Source of the DNA: Ahrensia sp.
GTDB taxonomy: Bacteria > Pseudomonadota > Alphaproteobacteria > Rhizobiales > Rhizobiaceae
Length of the DNA: 5,628 nt
Direction: 5' to 3'
Assembly: GCA_024639025.1 (NCBI GenBank)
Contig: JAHEJF010000158.1
Location: 1-5,628, forward strand
In this document: piece after piece, positions 1 through 5,589 of the stretch
Layout of the letters: each line of letters begins with the position of its first letter
Numbering within the stretch: the stretch's first letter is position 1
Notes under the pieces: model-generated
What the model was told of the DNA's origin: nothing
Databases searched by the model: none
The model's input: only the letters and a program-made list of their open reading frames with translations
Translations under genes and position numbers: made by a program

Positions 1-285
1 ACACTCAATCTGGAAGCGAAAACCAGCAACACCCATTCGGATATCGATTCTCTGAAGGCCGAATTATCGACGATCGATTCGCAATGCTATGCGCTGGACA
101 AGGAAGAATTCATGGACGGCATGGTGGCGATTGCCGTGCCAGTTGTGGATGATCGCGGGCGATATCTGGCATCGCTGGCCGTGCACGGTCCCACGCTCCG
201 GCTGGACGTGCCGACACTCCTGGCCTTGAAGCCCGATATTGCCGAGGCCGCCAAAAAGCTGTCAGATATTCTGCTATACGAATGA
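1..285 (+). CDS. IclR-family transcriptional regulator, C-terminal fragment (5' end outside window)
   Basis: Reading frame 1 is open from the first base to a TGA at 283-285, giving 94 residues. The sequence has the pattern of the end of the IclR effector-binding domain: a helix-rich stretch, then CYALDKEEF, then GMVAIAVPVVDDRG, then LASLAVHGPTLRLD and a final amphipathic helix ending KKLSDILLYE. In IclR proteins this region forms the small-molecule pocket; the DNA-binding winged helix-turn-helix is N-terminal and is not present here. It faces the comC-like gene tail to tail with a 40-base gap. IclR regulators often control nearby aromatic, sugar-acid or sulfonate catabolic genes, so a link to the adjacent sulfolactate operon is possible. 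That link is inference: no promoter or operator of this gene is visible. Confidence 0.8.
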   Translation, partial: TLNLEAKTSNTHSDIDSLKAELSTIDSQCYALDKEEFMDGMVAIAVPVVDDRGRYLASLAVHGPTLRLDVPTLLALKPDIAEAAKKLSDILLYE

Positions 286-325
286 GAGGCAGACGAGGGT
301 TGCGCTCACGCTCGGACAGAAATGC

Positions 326-1330
326 CTATGCAGAAGCGGCTTTTTTGATCTCATCCATCAGATGGGATGGAACCAAGACGCCTGATTTTTCGGCATTGGC
401 TCTGGCTTGAAAACGGCTTATGCCGGGAAGGCGGGCGCCATCCTGCGCTTCGATTTCGCGGAATAGTTCCTCCAGCCGATCAAGGAACATTGCGTTTGTC
501 CTACCGTTCGGATCGATGGCGATGATGAACTGTCCGACGCCCGGCGGTGCACCTTCAGCATCAAAAAATGATGTTGCCTGGTAGCTGTAATTGGCACCTG
601 TCAGCGTTGCGGCAAGGATTTCCACCATCAGTGCAAGCGCAGAACCCTTGGCATCGCCCATGGGCAGCATCATGCCGTTCAATGCGGCGTCAGGATCGGT
701 GGTTGGCTTGCCGTCAGCATCCAGTGCCCAACCTTCTGGTATGGAGCGGCCGCTCTTTTTTGCTGCCATCACCTTTCCGCGCGCAATCTTGGAAAGCGAC
801 AGGTCTATGACCAAGGGTTCGGCCTCCATTCTCGGTGCGGCGAAGGCAATTGGATTGGTGCCGAAAAGCGCTTTATTGCCACCCCAAGGCGCCATGGCGT
901 GGGGTGCATTGCCAACCATCAATGCGATCAGGCCATGTGTGGCGAGGCGTTCGACATGGGCGCCAAGTTGGCCGCAATGATGCGATTTGGTTATTGCCGC
1001 TGCTGCAATTCCTGTGTCTTGAACCAGCTTTTGCAGTTCTTCGATCGCAAGATCAATGGCTGGGAAGGCAAAGCCTGATTGCGCGTCGATCCTCAAAAAT
1101 GCTGTACCAGAGGCTTCAACGGTCGGGGTCGCCTGTCCAGCAACCTTTCCTGACTTTGCCTGGGCGGCATAAGCAGATACACGCGCAAAGCCGTGGCCGC
1201 TTTGACCATCGACTTCGGCCGCAACCAATGCAGTTGCGACCGAAATGGCGTTTTTTTCAGAAACGGAATTTGCCATCAACGCCTTGCACACCAGTGCCCT
1301 GGCATCATTCACGCTCAAGCGCTGTTCCAA
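326..1330 (-). CDS. comC: Ldh_2-family NAD(P)H-dependent 2-hydroxyacid dehydrogenase, probable (R)-sulfolactate dehydrogenase ComC
   Basis: A 334-residue protein of the malate/L-lactate dehydrogenase (Ldh_2) family, which has a non-Rossmann NAD(P) fold. Its length is normal for the family. Visible landmarks are DGQSGHGFAR (41-50), SHHCGQLG (116-123, with the conserved active-site His region), NAPHAMAPWGGNKALFGTNPIA (141-162, cofactor/substrate region), DLSLSKIARGK (176-186) and the late LPMGDAKGSALALMVEIL block. The family reduces 2-oxoacids. Lying just downstream of suyAB, the likely reaction is 3-sulfopyruvate to and from (R)-3-sulfolactate, as for ComC in sulfolactate degraders. Alternatives are a malate, ureidoglycolate or piperideine-2-carboxylate reductase of the same fold; sequence alone cannot exclude these. 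The start is TTG at 1328-1330, chosen because AAAGGGAG lies 6 bases upstream and because it restores the family's full N-terminal helix. It is third in the operon, 56 bases after suyB. Confidence 0.82.
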   Translation of the reverse strand: MEQRLSVNDARALVCKALMANSVSEKNAISVATALVAAEVDGQSGHGFARVSAYAAQAKSGKVAGQATPTVEASGTAFLRIDAQSGFAFPAIDLAIEELQKLVQDTGIAAAAITKSHHCGQLGAHVERLATHGLIALMVGNAPHAMAPWGGNKALFGTNPIAFAAPRMEAEPLVIDLSLSKIARGKVMAAKKSGRSIPEGWALDADGKPTTDPDAALNGMMLPMGDAKGSALALMVEILAATLTGANYSYQATSFFDAEGAPPGVGQFIIAIDPNGRTNAMFLDRLEELFREIEAQDGARLPGISRFQARANAEKSGVLVPSHLMDEIKKAASA

Positions 1331-1336
1331 TTTCTG

Positions 1337-1344
1337 CTCCCTTT
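1337..1344 (-). promoter_or_regulatory. Strong Shine-Dalgarno site fixing the TTG start of comC
   Basis: On the minus strand AAAGGGAG sits 6 bases before the TTG at 1328-1330. No ATG lies near this position; the first in-frame ATG is codon 19, which would remove the conserved first helix. The site therefore decides the start. Confidence 0.7.
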
Positions 1345-1351
1345 CACGAGG

Positions 1352-1373
1352 CGGTTTCTGTGTTTTGAAACCG
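1352..1373 (-). repeat. Intercistronic hairpin between suyB and comC
   Basis: A perfect 7-bp inverted repeat, CGGTTTC / GAAACCG, with an 8-base loop, lies inside the 56-base gap between the suyB stop and the comC Shine-Dalgarno. No T-run follows on either strand, so it does not look like a complete intrinsic terminator. In the mRNA it would fold just after the suyB stop codon. It could stabilise the upstream suyAB message, mark an RNase processing site, or lower comC output relative to suyAB. The fold is seen in the sequence; the roles are inference. Confidence 0.55.
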
Positions 1374-1386
1374 ATCCAGTGTCTTT

Positions 1387-2565
1387 CTAGGCTGAGCGGT
1401 ACAGCTTGGTCATCGAGAACTCCCTGTGGCCAAGTGCTTCGGCTGCCGTGAAGCGACCGTTTGCGGTTCGGCGAATGGACTCGATCAATGTGTCACCAGC
1501 CTCGTCAATGGTCATTTCGCGGGTCAAAACGCCGGTCACGTCCACATCAATATGCTCAGACATCGTGCGGAGAGTGCGCGGATTGCCAGAGATCTTGATC
1601 ACGGGAACAATCGGGTTGCCCACAACATTGCCTTGCCCGGTCGGGAAAGTGTGAATGACATAGCCTCCGGCTGCCATCAGCGTCACACATTCAGCGGCGG
1701 CTGAGGAACTGTCCATGAAGTATAGACCAGGTCCTTTGGACGGCGATTCTGCCGGTCCCATGGCATCAATGTATTGCGACGTGCGCCCGATCTTTTCCAG
1801 ATTGCCGAGTGCTTTTTCCTCAATGGTGGTCAGTCCGCCAAGAATGTTGCCCTTGGTCGGTTGGCTGTCACTCAAATCATCCGTTTGGTGCGCAAAAATC
1901 ACATCGTCGGTATAGGCCTGCCAAATCGCCTTGAACTTGGCTGCGGCCTCCGGTGTGGCTGCGCGTTTCTCGCAGATGTGTTCCGCGCCGGTGATCTCGG
2001 ATGTTTCTCCAAAGCAGCCGTAAAGGCCGTGCGGCAGGAGCTTGTCATACATGTTGCCAACGGTCGGACATGATGAAAGACCCGTCGTTGTGTCACTCTC
2101 GCCGCACTTTGTGGAAACCCAAAGCTCGGCCAGGCCGCATTCTTCTTTCTGAAGCTCGGTAGCCCAGTGAACGTATTCCTTGGCCTTCCAGCTTGCCTGG
2201 CGAATTGTTTCAAAATCACCCTTTTGCTCGATAGAGAAACCTTCGACCGGTTTTCCTGTCTTGGCGATGCCATCGACGATGACCTTCGTCCATTCTGGTT
2301 CAATGCCGATAACCACGACAGCGGCCACATTGGGGTTTGAGCCGATGCCAATAATCGTGCGGAAGTGCAAATCCAGGTCTTCGCCGAATTGCAGTCGCCC
2401 ATAGGCATGCGGGATTGCCATTGTGCCTTTGACATTGTTGGCCACAGCTTCACACGCTGCGTTGGAAATGTCGTCGACCGGGAGGATTACAACGTGATTG
2501 CGCACACCGACACGGTCATTTTCACGGCGCCAGGCATTAATTGTCTGATTGGATAGATCTGCCAT
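1387..2565 (-). CDS. suyB: (R)-sulfolactate sulfo-lyase large (beta) subunit SuyB, UxaA/GarD family
   Basis: A 392-residue cytoplasmic lyase subunit. With SuyA it cleaves (R)-3-sulfolactate to pyruvate and sulfite (EC 4.4.1.24). The family resembles altronate/galactarate dehydratases, but here the SAF domain is a separate protein. Landmarks: [20 protein letters not shown] (18-37), [19 protein letters not shown] (52-70), [10 protein letters not shown] (151-160), [12 protein letters not shown] (185-196), [20 protein letters not shown] (236-255), [10 protein letters not shown] (283-292), [19 protein letters not shown] (307-325) and [10 protein letters not shown] (336-345). The DSSSAAAE segment stands where sugar-acid dehydratases usually have a DSPG-type loop, and this supports SuyB. 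The start is ATG at 2563-2565, 5 bases after the suyA stop, with GGTGG 8 bases upstream. The longer frame begins with a TTG at 2592, lacks a ribosome binding site and would overlap suyA. Tight spacing implies translational coupling and 1:1 synthesis. A related sugar-acid dehydratase is the main alternative. Confidence 0.88.
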   Translation of the reverse strand: MADLSNQTINAWRRENDRVGVRNHVVILPVDDISNAACEAVANNVKGTMAIPHAYGRLQFGEDLDLHFRTIIGIGSNPNVAAVVVIGIEPEWTKVIVDGIAKTGKPVEGFSIEQKGDFETIRQASWKAKEYVHWATELQKEECGLAELWVSTKCGESDTTTGLSSCPTVGNMYDKLLPHGLYGCFGETSEITGAEHICEKRAATPEAAAKFKAIWQAYTDDVIFAHQTDDLSDSQPTKGNILGGLTTIEEKALGNLEKIGRTSQYIDAMGPAESPSKGPGLYFMDSSSAAAECVTLMAAGGYVIHTFPTGQGNVVGNPIVPVIKISGNPRTLRTMSEHIDVDVTGVLTREMTIDEAGDTLIESIRRTANGRFTAAEALGHREFSMTKLYRSA

Positions 2566-2570
2566 CTGTC

Positions 2571-2858
2571 TTACCACCGTTTTGTTTTGCAATTGTGAGT
2601 GTGAACATGGTCGCCGACAGCAGCCGGACCAACCATTTTTCCAATATCTTCGCCGTATTTGATGACAGTGTCGCCTTCGTTAAGTTGCTTAAGCGCCACT
2701 TTGTGACCAATTGGAATATCTGAATTTGCAGTCAGTTTGAAATCTGAATTGTCGTGCGTAATCACGCACAGCATTTCAGTTCCGGCCTTCAGTCCCTCGA
2801 CCACGACAACTCCGACATTGTCTTCATGGTCATGAACCAGCAATTGCGGAATTGCCAT
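2571..2858 (-). CDS. suyA: (R)-sulfolactate sulfo-lyase small (alpha) subunit SuyA, SAF domain
   Basis: A 95-residue protein that is essentially one SAF domain, the small beta-clip module found at the N-terminus of fused UxaA/GarD dehydratases. Visible features: [21 protein letters not shown] (6-26), [27 protein letters not shown] (47-73) and a His-rich end, [14 protein letters not shown], with H84, H86 and H88. The GHK.AL..L..GD.V.KYG..IG pattern is the SAF core. The HVHTHN motif is typical of SuyA and related subunits and probably contributes to the active site at the SuyB interface. The start is ATG at 2856-2858. AAAGG at 2868-2872 is 9 bases upstream of it, whereas the earlier in-frame ATG (2865-2867) directly abuts that site. 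It is the first gene of the operon, with a predicted leader of roughly 36-62 bases. Confidence 0.87.
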   Translation of the reverse strand: MAIPQLLVHDHEDNVGVVVVEGLKAGTEMLCVITHDNSDFKLTANSDIPIGHKVALKQLNEGDTVIKYGEDIGKMVGPAAVGDHVHTHNCKTKRW

Positions 2859-2867
2859 GCCATTCAT

Positions 2868-2872
2868 CCTTT
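2868..2872 (-). promoter_or_regulatory. Shine-Dalgarno site deciding the suyA start
   Basis: AAAGG on the minus strand lies 9 bases before the ATG at 2856-2858 and touches the ATG at 2865-2867. Usual spacing favours the inner ATG, shortening SuyA by three residues (MNG) to begin MAIPQLL. Confidence 0.6.
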
Positions 2873-2894
2873 ATGTTTGTTGAATTTGATTGTA

Positions 2895-2923
2895 TTGGCT
2901 TTCTATACTTATTCTTATATAAG
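2895..2923 (+). promoter_or_regulatory. Candidate gntR promoter (TTGGCT-N17-TATAAG)
   Basis: On the plus strand TTGGCT (2895-2900) and TATAAG (2918-2923) have ideal 17-base spacing. Transcription would begin near 2930, giving a leader of about 57 bases before the ATG at 2988. The -10 box lies in the palindrome core, predicting autoregulation by GntR. A weaker alternative is TTGAAT (2880-2885) with TATACT (2904-2909), 18 bases apart. Confidence 0.45.
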
Positions 2924-2929
2924 AGTCAA
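2902..2929 (-). promoter_or_regulatory. Candidate suyAB-comC promoter P1 (TTGACT-N16-TATAGA)
   Basis: On the minus strand a -35-like TTGACT (2924-2929) and a -10-like TATAGA (2902-2907) are 16 bases apart. Transcription would start near 2895, giving a suyA leader of about 36 bases. The -10 box is one outer arm of the 34-bp palindrome and the spacer contains its core, so a bound repressor would block this promoter. This comes from consensus matching only. Confidence 0.5.
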
Positions 2930-2935
2930 TATAGA
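2902..2935. promoter_or_regulatory. 34-bp interrupted palindrome, probable operator in the divergent control region
   Basis: The core TCTTATATAAGA (2913-2924) is a perfect 12-bp palindrome. Outer arms TCTATA (2902-2907) and TATAGA (2930-2935) share exactly the same centre (between 2918 and 2919). In total 14 of 17 base pairs are symmetric. The element overlaps promoter-like boxes in both directions. GntR-family HutC/FarR proteins bind as dimers to palindromes near their own gene, so the adjacent gntR product is the prime candidate ligand. The symmetry is seen; binding is inferred. Confidence 0.6.
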
Positions 2936-2957
2936 TGTCTAGGGCAAAGTGAGTCAA
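2923..2957. repeat. Direct repeat GAGTCAA, two copies 28 bases apart
   Basis: GAGTCAA occurs at 2923-2929 and 2951-2957, and each copy is followed by a loosely similar stretch (ATAGATGT and GATAGAATGT). On the minus strand each copy supplies a TTGACT -35-like box. This could be duplicated promoter sequence or half-sites for a second regulator. Confidence 0.4.
2928..2957 (-). promoter_or_regulatory. Candidate upstream promoter P2 for suyAB-comC (TTGACT-N18-TATATT)
   Basis: A second TTGACT (2952-2957, minus strand) lies 18 bases from TATATT (2928-2933), a 5/6 match to the -10 consensus. It overlaps P1, and its start point would fall near 2921, inside the palindrome. The spacer is slightly long, so it may be an alternative or a decoy of P1. 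Confidence 0.35.
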
Positions 2958-2987
2958 AAGATAGAATGTGAGCTGGAGAAAAGTTGA

Positions 2988-3689
2988 ATGTCACAACCAC
3001 TGTACCAGGTCGTTTATGATGAGATCATCAAGCGCATTGTTGATGGCAGGTATCCACCTGGCAACATGCTGCCGAGCGAATTCGACCTGGGCGCCGAACT
3101 CGGAGTTAGCCAGGGCACTGCACGCAAGGCACTGACCGAGCTTGAAAAAAGGAAAATTGTCGAGCGTCGGCAGGGGCGGGGAACCTTTGTTACTCTTCGG
3201 ACGCCTGAGAACTCGATGTTTCACTTTTTTCGCCTCAGGAGTCCTGAAGGTGAACAAGTTGTTCCAGAACCCGGTACCGAGAAAGTTGTGCGGAGACAAT
3301 CCAACAAGAACGAGCGTGGAGCGCTTTTCGGAAATCCTCGCAGCGTTTTTGAGATTTCGCGGACCAGGAATTTTCGTGGCGAACCGCTTAGCCAGGAAGT
3401 GAGCGTTGTACCGACTGATCTGTTTCCGGGATTGCCTGATCGCGCGCCTTTGCCCAACACGCTCTATGTGTTGTTCCAGCAGGCTTATTCATGCGTGATA
3501 ATCTGGGCTGAAGACAGTTTGCGTGCGGGAGTGATGGGCAAGGAACTTGCCGAAGATCTAGGTGTCGACGCTTCAAAACCTGTTCTGGTTGCAGAACGTA
3601 AAAGTTATGATCTGCAAGGCAGAGTGGTCGAGTTGAGAACAAGCACATTTATCACCGATAATGTCTCCTATTCGGTCAGAATGGATTAA
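2988..3689 (+). CDS. GntR-family transcriptional regulator, HutC/FarR subfamily with UTRA domain
   Basis: A 233-residue protein. The N-terminal winged helix-turn-helix (about 1-70) shows every GntR mark: YPPGNMLPSEFDLGAELGVSQGTARKALTELEKRKIVERRQGRGTFV. The C-terminal part (about 90-233) fits a UTRA ligand-binding domain: EISRTRNFRGEPLSQEVSVVP, then DSLRAGVMGKELAEDLGV, then KPVLVAERKSYDLQGRVVELRTSTF. UTRA domains sense small metabolites, and binding usually releases DNA. It is transcribed divergently from suyA across 129 bases containing a palindrome, the standard layout for a local repressor that also regulates itself. The inducer would plausibly be sulfolactate or a related sulfonate (inference). 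The start is ATG 2988, with GGAG at 2975-2978 nine bases upstream. No symbol is assigned, since I cannot match it to a named family member. Confidence 0.9.
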   Translation: MSQPLYQVVYDEIIKRIVDGRYPPGNMLPSEFDLGAELGVSQGTARKALTELEKRKIVERRQGRGTFVTLRTPENSMFHFFRLRSPEGEQVVPEPGTEKVVRRQSNKNERGALFGNPRSVFEISRTRNFRGEPLSQEVSVVPTDLFPGLPDRAPLPNTLYVLFQQAYSCVIIWAEDSLRAGVMGKELAEDLGVDASKPVLVAERKSYDLQGRVVELRTSTFITDNVSYSVRMD

Positions 3690-3702
3690 ACCTGCCGAGA
3701 AC

Positions 3703-5577
3703 TCAGCGTGCTGGTTTGGTCTTTTCGTTGTCGGTGACCAGAAATCCGCCGGACTGTCGCGACCACAACTGAGCGTACAGACCATCTCTGGCGATCAATT
3801 GTTCATGTGTGCCTTCTTCAACAATCGCACCTGCATCCATGACAACCAGCCTGTTCATCGCAGCGATGGTGGAAAGCCTGTGAGCGACCGCGATCGTCGT
3901 TTTTCCTTGCATGAGTTTTTCGAGATTGTGTTGAATGGCTGCTTCTGCTTCGGAATCGAGCGCAGATGTAGCTTCGTCTAACGCCAGGATCGGTGCATCT
4001 TTCAACAAGACCCGCGCTATGGAAATCCTTTGGCGTTGACCGCCTGACAACTTCACGCCGCGCTCACCGACATGGGCATCCAGTCCCGAGCGCTGTTCAT
4101 TGTCTACCAGCGCGTCAATGAACTCGCTGGCTTCAGCCAGGTTGGCTGCCTGTTCAATTGCCTGCTCGGAGGCTGCAGGATCACCATATCGGATGTTATC
4201 GCGGATTGACCGATGCAGTAGTGAGATATCCTGGGTGACCACGCCAATCTGGCGCCTGAGCGATGTTTGTGTCACATCCCTTACATCTTGCCCGTCAATT
4301 GTAATCTGTCCGCCCGTTACATCCCGCAAGCGCAGTAGAAGGGCGACCAGGGTCGACTTTCCAGCGCCCGACAGGCCCACGATTCCAACTCTTTCGCCGG
4401 GCTTGATGTCGAGATTGAGCTTTGTCAGAACCGGCTTTGTTTCATCGGTGTAAGCAAAGTCGATATCTGTGAACTTGATGTGTCCGTGTTTGATTTGAAT
4501 GTCGGGCGCATCATGTTTGTCTGCGACCTGCGGCTGGCTCGTCATGATGGGCATGGCATCCTTGATGGTCCCCAATGCATTGGTGATCGATTGTCCCAGG
4601 CTGATGAATGCTTGGGACGAATTTGAAAGCGATCTTGAAACCGTGACGGCAGCGACGAACTCGCCCAGGCTGACGAAATCGCGCATCATGCCCCAAATTC
4701 CGATAACGAAGATTGACACCATCAACCCGACATTGAGGAAATGGACCGACGTGTCAGAAGCGATATAGGCCCGGTTTTCTCTGTGCTGAGTATTGATTGT
4801 GTCGCCAATGACATCGCGAATGGCGCCAGCTTCTGAGTCTTCAGCGGCGAACAATTTGACCATGGCTATATTGCCGTAGACATCGGTCATGGCGCCGGTT
4901 GCCTTGGACTGGGCCGCTGCCACTTTTCGCGAGCGCTGCATGAACAACGGCACAACAAGGTAGGCCAGAAGCGCGTTTGCGATGATCCAGACCAGCACCG
5001 GGATGGCCAATTGCCAGGACAAGGCCAGCAATAATGCGAACGAGCCAAAAAACTGGATGGTTATGCGGGGTATTCTGCGCATGGCGACCATGAGTTGCCT
5101 TTGGACAGAGCCTGTCACTTGAGCGATCCGGGACGCGACTTGCCCAGCAAACATGTCCTCGAAAAAGGCGACGTCCTGGCCTTCAACGGCCTTGTGTCCC
5201 TGCCACCGTAGCGCTGCCGGCAATAGGGTTTGTACGGTCTGCGCCATGAAGGCGGATGCAATAAATGTGATGATGGGATCGATGATCGCAAAGACGATGA
5301 GCAACACGATCAAAGACGTGGCGTTTTGGCTTACAAAGTCAACTGCCCCGAGCGTTGTGACGCCATCGACGACAAATGCCAGTGCCCAGACCAGCAATAG
5401 CGAAATGGATGATGAAATGATCGAAAGTGCGCCAACGGCTATCAATACGCCCTTGAACATCTTGGCGAAGTGCCAGATCAACATCAGGGGGCCCTTGTCC
5501 GGCATGGGTTTTACCGGAAGCTCCAAGGGCATGATCAGTTTTTCAAAAGGTTGAAAAATGCGGTCTGCGAAATTCAT
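3703..5577 (-). CDS. ABC exporter half-transporter (fused membrane and ATPase domains), substrate unknown
   Basis: A 624-residue inner-membrane protein with the MsbA/multidrug type-IV exporter layout. Hydrophobic segments lie at about 43-70, 87-111, 172-187, 190-212 and 281-297, with further weakly hydrophobic membrane-domain sequence at about 303-335. The nucleotide-binding domain follows: Walker A GLSGAGKST (401-409), Q-loop Q449, signature LSGGQ (510-514), Walker B ILALDE (530-535), D-loop SALD (538-541) and H-loop H566. All catalytic residues are intact, so it should hydrolyse ATP as a homodimer or heterodimer. A roughly 40-residue cytoplasmic N-terminal tail precedes the first helix and a short polar tail ends the protein. 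ATG 5577 is the furthest upstream ATG but has only a weak ribosome site; Met16 (ATG 5532) is the alternative. Substrate cannot be read from sequence. It converges on gntR with only 13 bases between stop codons, has its own upstream region, and shows no evidence of serving the sulfolactate pathway. Confidence 0.93.
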   Translation of the reverse strand: MNFADRIFQPFEKLIMPLELPVKPMPDKGPLMLIWHFAKMFKGVLIAVGALSIISSSISLLLVWALAFVVDGVTTLGAVDFVSQNATSLIVLLIVFAIIDPIITFIASAFMAQTVQTLLPAALRWQGHKAVEGQDVAFFEDMFAGQVASRIAQVTGSVQRQLMVAMRRIPRITIQFFGSFALLLALSWQLAIPVLVWIIANALLAYLVVPLFMQRSRKVAAAQSKATGAMTDVYGNIAMVKLFAAEDSEAGAIRDVIGDTINTQHRENRAYIASDTSVHFLNVGLMVSIFVIGIWGMMRDFVSLGEFVAAVTVSRSLSNSSQAFISLGQSITNALGTIKDAMPIMTSQPQVADKHDAPDIQIKHGHIKFTDIDFAYTDETKPVLTKLNLDIKPGERVGIVGLSGAGKSTLVALLLRLRDVTGGQITIDGQDVRDVTQTSLRRQIGVVTQDISLLHRSIRDNIRYGDPAASEQAIEQAANLAEASEFIDALVDNEQRSGLDAHVGERGVKLSGGQRQRISIARVLLKDAPILALDEATSALDSEAEAAIQHNLEKLMQGKTTIAVAHRLSTIAAMNRLVVMDAGAIVEEGTHEQLIARDGLYAQLWSRQSGGFLVTDNEKTKPAR

Positions 5578-5583
5578 ACCGCT

Positions 5584-5589
5584 AATATA
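5584..5589 (-). promoter_or_regulatory. Candidate -10 box for the ABC exporter gene
   Basis: On the minus strand TATATT ends 6 bases before the ATG at 5575-5577. If used, transcription would begin at or next to the start codon, giving a leaderless message, which fits the poor Shine-Dalgarno. No well-spaced -35 box is obvious (TTGGAC is only 10 bases upstream), so the call is weak. Confidence 0.25.

Noticed and set aside
287..327. Imperfect stem AGGCA/TGCCT with inner CGAG/CTCG in the gap between the IclR gene and comC, as a bidirectional terminator
   Set aside because: The stems are short and interrupted and no T-run follows on either strand; a terminator cannot be supported.
547..1451. Several plus-strand open frames opposite comC and the end of suyB
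   Set aside because: They are antisense shadows without ribosome sites or recognisable domains, while the minus strand carries clearly conserved proteins.
1899..2453. A 184-codon minus-strand frame overlapping suyB
   Set aside because: It is a frame-shifted reading of suyB with low-complexity composition rich in Arg, Ser and Pro and no family features.
1387..2858. Altronate or galactarate dehydratase as the function of the two lyase subunits
   Set aside because: The fold is shared, but the separate SAF subunit, the SuyA- and SuyB-type motifs and the adjacent dehydrogenase fit sulfolactate sulfo-lyase better; there are no uronate or aldarate genes nearby.
3688..3724. AAACC/GGTTT inverted repeat followed by a short T-rich stretch after gntR, as a rho-independent terminator
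   Set aside because: Only 5 bp with a 20-base loop and a broken T-run; a terminator of this kind would be very weak.
4100..5554. Plus-strand open frames opposite the ABC exporter
   Set aside because: They lie antisense to an intact exporter with all ATPase motifs; their composition is that of reverse-strand shadows.
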